Source: Bacteroidota bacterium
Lineage (GTDB): Bacteria; Bacteroidota; Bacteroidia; Bacteroidales; Bacteroidaceae
Direction of reading: 5' to 3'
Assembly: GCA_023415545.1 (NCBI GenBank)
Contig: JAEZKJ010000136.1
Location: forward strand, 1 to 9,051
Length of the DNA stretch: 9,051 nucleotides
The notes under the pieces are model-generated. The model made no database searches, had not been told where the DNA came from, and saw only the letters and a list, made by a program, of their open reading frames with translations. Position 1 is the stretch's first letter. Each line of letters starts with the position of its first letter. Made by a program: the position numbers and the translations under genes. Shown here piece by piece: positions 6,285-9,051 of this stretch.

Positions 6285-9051
6285 TTAGAATGTAACATTT
6301 ACACCAATTGAATATGTACGGAAGAAAGGGTAGTAGTTTGCACTAGCATTATTACCTACCTCAGGGTCGAATACTTTAATCAAGTTTGAGTGTTCCCATA
6401 AATCTGTACCGGTTACATATACTCTTAGTTTATCTACAAAATTTTTAGAAATTGGTACTGAATAGCCTACAGTAAGATTCTTTAAACGTAAATATGATGC
6501 ATCTTGAATCCATTTATCTGATGCGTGGAAATTGAATGCTTCACCATTATTATAATTATATAATCTTGGCCAATATGCATCTTGATTATCCTCTGTCCAA
6601 TAATCACGATGGATAGTCCAAGGCATTAAGGATGATTGACTAAGAGGAGCCATTGTTCCTGATTCTATTAAAATCTCTCGTTTTGCTACACCTTGGAACA
6701 TTGCTGAGAAATCAAAATTGTTCCATTGTGCACTTAATGTCAATCCATATAGGTACCTGCCATTAGAGTTTCCAAGATATACTAAGTCTCCCGAATCACC
6801 AGGAACTCCATTACCTGCTCCAATCATGTGATCTTGTGCTCCTAGAGCTACATATTTCACGTCACCACCTGAAACATTACCATCTTGGAAAGAAGTATAT
6901 CCCGGATTAACCTCTTTATAAGCCAAATACTCGTCGCGGCTACTCCAGTATCCATCTGTTTTATAACCCCAAATGGTATTCAAAGGGTATCCTTCTAGAA
7001 GAGATATTGATCCCTCTTTTACTGTACTCACGCCATCATACTCCAACAATTTGTTTTCACTATCGGATATATTGAAATTAACTTGATAATCTACTTTTCC
7101 AATCTTATCTTTCCATCCTATTGATAACTCCCAACCCCATGTTTTAAGTTTACCAATATTAGCTGTAGGTACACCTATACCGATAGTATGAGGTAACTGA
7201 AGATTAGCAAGCATGTCATTATTATATTTCCAATAATAGTCAGCTGTTAAGTTCAATTTATTGTTAAACATACCTAAGTCAACTCCAATATTTGTAGTCT
7301 CGATAGTTTCCCATGTTTTATCTGTAGATGCAAGTTTGTTTTGGTAATAATAGCCCTCACCAAGATGAGTACCACTCTCTATAAGTGCGATGTAGTCGTA
7401 TAGACCAAGAACAGCACCATTACCAAGTTGTCCCCATGAAGCACGAACTTTTAAGTTGGATATTGATTTTACGTTAAACCATTTTTCTTCATTTATTCTC
7501 CAAGCAGCCGAGAATGATGGGAATGCTTTCCAGCGAGCTTCTGGAGCTAATCTTGAACTACCATCATATCTAATGTTTGCTTCAAATAAATAACGATCAT
7601 TGAAACTATAATTTATACGTCCAAAATATGACATCATTGACCATGGCTCTATTTTATCTGAAACATCTGTATTTTCAGGAAGAGATGAATCGTAATAGTT
7701 AAACGAGAAGAAATCATTAGAATTTAGATTCTTGACTGTAGTTGTCATCTCATCTTTTCTGTAGTTCTCGTATGTGCTACCTGCCAATAAGTTTAAAGTG
7801 TGTTTACCTATGTTTAAATCATAATTTACTGTTGCTTCTAACAAGTCCTGAGTATCCGAGTTTTTTGTTTTAGATAAAGAATTTGGATTGTTTACCTGGA
7901 AACGAATTCCTGTTCCAAGGCGATCATACCAAACAAGATTACGTTTTTGATTCTCTCGAGACCAATAACCGGCTTTTCTTGATGCATTAAGATTAATTCT
8001 AAGTCCTTTAACTAAATCTTTTATAGTAATAGTACCTTTTGCAGTGTAGTTATTGAAACTCTGTCTATCAGTACCACCATTTCTCATTATATCAATAGCG
8101 TTCTGCTGTAAGTCACCATTATATGGGCTTTCATTAATATCCTCTTCAGGATTATATATAGGTTGACGACCACGAACACGGAAAAGGCGTTCTAAGATGT
8201 TAGTCGATCCATAAGCATTCTCTTCACGTTCTGTTCCTTGATAACTTGCATTAAGAGTGAAATCGATATATTTATTAATTTGTGTTGTTATTTTAGCACG
8301 AAGATTATATCTGTCATAATTATCAGGGCCATATTTAAGCAATCCATCTTTAGTATAGTAACCTGCAGAAACCAAATAGTTTAATGATTTGCTACCACCA
8401 CTAACAGTCACTGAATGACTTTGCTGAGTGGTATAATCTTTTACTCCCTCATCAATCCAATTAGTAGCTTCGAAAAGGTCCCATCTTCCATTACCACCAT
8501 TTGGACGGTAGTTAAAGTTAGGATTTCCTATCCATGAACTTTGTTCTTCATTCCATTCAGGTTTACCACTGGCATTAATTCTAGAGATATTAATAAAATC
8601 TTGTTCTTCCCAAGCTGGTAAACGTTCAGGCATGTTTCCTGGTGTGTTAACACCAAATGTTCCACTGTATGACACTTTTGCCTTACCTTCTGCACCACCT
8701 TTTGTTGTTACAAGCACAACACCTGCAGCAGCGCGAGCACCATATATCGCACAGGCAGCAGCATCCTTTAATACTGAAATAGATTCTACTTCGTCAGGGT
8801 TTAAAAGAGTTAAATCACCTTCTATTCCATCAATAAGGACTAAAGTTTCAGTGCTATTAGTTGATGAAAAACCACGGATTCGCATTCCTGAGGTTTCTGC
8901 TCCCGGAGCTCCACTGCTTCTTAAAATTGCTACACCAGGCATTTCTCCTTGAAGAGCAGATAGTACATCTGTAGAAGCCTTAGCTGCAATAGCATCACCT
9001 TTAATAGATGAAACAGCGCCCGAAAGGTTTACTTTTTTCTGTATACCATAT
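6285..9051 (-). CDS. SusC/RagA-like TonB-dependent outer-membrane glycan transporter (5' partial)
   Basis: The outer-membrane barrel that imports oligosaccharides using TonB energy, partner of the SusD-like protein that follows 13 nt downstream. 921 codons are visible; the frame stays open to the right edge, so the true start is outside and the ATG at 8942 is an internal Met. The visible part begins in the plug domain with YGIQKKVNLSGAVSSI, the usual SusC plug opening, then LQGEMPGVAILRSSGAPG and MRIRGFSS (the SusC/RagA signature region), LIDGIEGDL, VESISVLKDAAACAIYGARA and GVVLVTTKGG (ending about residue 118 of the fragment). The rest is barrel, with YLFEANIRYDGSSR, WRINEEKWF, LKVRASWGQLGNG and a final strand YSIGVNVTF ending in Phe, as outer-membrane barrels do. 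Roughly 110-140 residues are missing: signal peptide, probable carboxypeptidase-regulatory-like domain and TonB box. The operon promoter and any regulator should lie beyond the right edge. No frameshift or internal stop is seen. Confidence 0.97.
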   Translation of the reverse strand, partial: YGIQKKVNLSGAVSSIKGDAIAAKASTDVLSALQGEMPGVAILRSSGAPGAETSGMRIRGFSSTNSTETLVLIDGIEGDLTLLNPDEVESISVLKDAAACAIYGARAAAGVVLVTTKGGAEGKAKVSYSGTFGVNTPGNMPERLPAWEEQDFINISRINASGKPEWNEEQSSWIGNPNFNYRPNGGNGRWDLFEATNWIDEGVKDYTTQQSHSVTVSGGSKSLNYLVSAGYYTKDGLLKYGPDNYDRYNLRAKITTQINKYIDFTLNASYQGTEREENAYGSTNILERLFRVRGRQPIYNPEEDINESPYNGDLQQNAIDIMRNGGTDRQSFNNYTAKGTITIKDLVKGLRINLNASRKAGYWSRENQKRNLVWYDRLGTGIRFQVNNPNSLSKTKNSDTQDLLEATVNYDLNIGKHTLNLLAGSTYENYRKDEMTTTVKNLNSNDFFSFNYYDSSLPENTDVSDKIEPWSMMSYFGRINYSFNDRYLFEANIRYDGSSRLAPEARWKAFPSFSAAWRINEEKWFNVKSISNLKVRASWGQLGNGAVLGLYDYIALIESGTHLGEGYYYQNKLASTDKTWETIETTNIGVDLGMFNNKLNLTADYYWKYNNDMLANLQLPHTIGIGVPTANIGKLKTWGWELSIGWKDKIGKVDYQVNFNISDSENKLLEYDGVSTVKEGSISLLEGYPLNTIWGYKTDGYWSSRDEYLAYKEVNPGYTSFQDGNVSGGDVKYVALGAQDHMIGAGNGVPGDSGDLVYLGNSNGRYLYGLTLSAQWNNFDFSAMFQGVAKREILIESGTMAPLSQSSLMPWTIHRDYWTEDNQDAYWPRLYNYNNGEAFNFHASDKWIQDASYLRLKNLTVGYSVPISKNFVDKLRVYVTGTDLWEHSNLIKVFDPEVGNNASANYYPFFRTYSIGVNVTF

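Noticed and set aside
6272..6298. Earlier ATG at 6298 for the SusD-like gene
   Set aside because: It lies inside the end of the SusC-like gene and would put nine polar residues before a complete signal peptide starting at MKKIL; the ATG at 6271 gives a lipobox cysteine at the usual position 20.
8940..8942. ATG at 8942 as the start of the SusC-like gene
   Set aside because: The same frame continues upstream to the window edge with clear plug-domain sequence (YGIQKKVNLSGAV), so this Met is internal and the gene is 5' partial.
6019..8952. Plus-strand open frames opposite the SusD-like (6019-6288) and SusC-like (8632-8952) genes
   Set aside because: Both are antisense to strongly conserved family motifs; their translations show no domain, signal peptide or ribosome-binding context.
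1..9051. tRNA/rRNA genes, CRISPR arrays, insertion sequences or a phage/defence system
   Set aside because: Nearly every base is covered by five contiguous coding frames with clear PUL functions; I saw no regularly spaced direct repeats, transposase, or RNA-gene-like region.

Overview
This is an AT-rich stretch (by eye, not computed) with five genes, all on the minus strand and packed head to tail. Together they form most of a polysaccharide utilisation locus (PUL) of a Bacteroidota bacterium. The evidence for that phylum is a SusC-like TonB-dependent transporter followed directly by a SusD-like lipoprotein, lipoprotein signals with acidic residues just after the lipid-anchored cysteine, A-rich translation starts without strong Shine-Dalgarno sequences, and secreted glycan-degrading enzymes. 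I cannot assign a genus.

In transcription order (high to low coordinates) the layout is: 9051-6285, a SusC-like outer-membrane transporter whose N-terminus lies outside the window; 6271-4613, a SusD-like surface glycan-binding lipoprotein; 4595-4059, a small surface lipoprotein in the position where SusE/SusF-type accessory binding proteins usually sit; 4042-1724, a two-domain enzyme joining an alginate-lyase-superfamily domain (PL5/PL38-like) to a GH88 unsaturated glucuronyl hydrolase; and 1727-1, a glycoside hydrolase family 2 (GH2) enzyme whose C-terminus lies outside the window. Gaps between genes are 13, 17 and 16 nt, and the last pair overlaps by 4 nt (ATGA). I see no room for a terminator and no internal promoter, so one operon with its promoter beyond the right edge is the simplest reading.

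The genes suggest one pathway. SusC/SusD and the small lipoprotein capture and import an acidic, uronic-acid-containing glycan. In the periplasm the lyase domain cleaves it by beta-elimination, leaving a 4,5-unsaturated uronic acid at the new non-reducing end. The fused GH88 domain removes that unsaturated residue, and the GH2 enzyme removes a further beta-linked sugar, plausibly glucuronic acid. A glucuronan-type or other glucuronic-acid-rich polysaccharide is the best guess; alginate is less likely because alginate lyase products are not normally routed through GH88.

The most notable item is the lyase-GH88 fusion, which puts the enzyme that creates an unsaturated uronide and the enzyme that consumes it on one polypeptide, with recognisable catalytic residues in both halves. 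The plus strand holds nothing convincing. There is no RNA gene, mobile element, CRISPR array or gene-free stretch longer than 17 nt.
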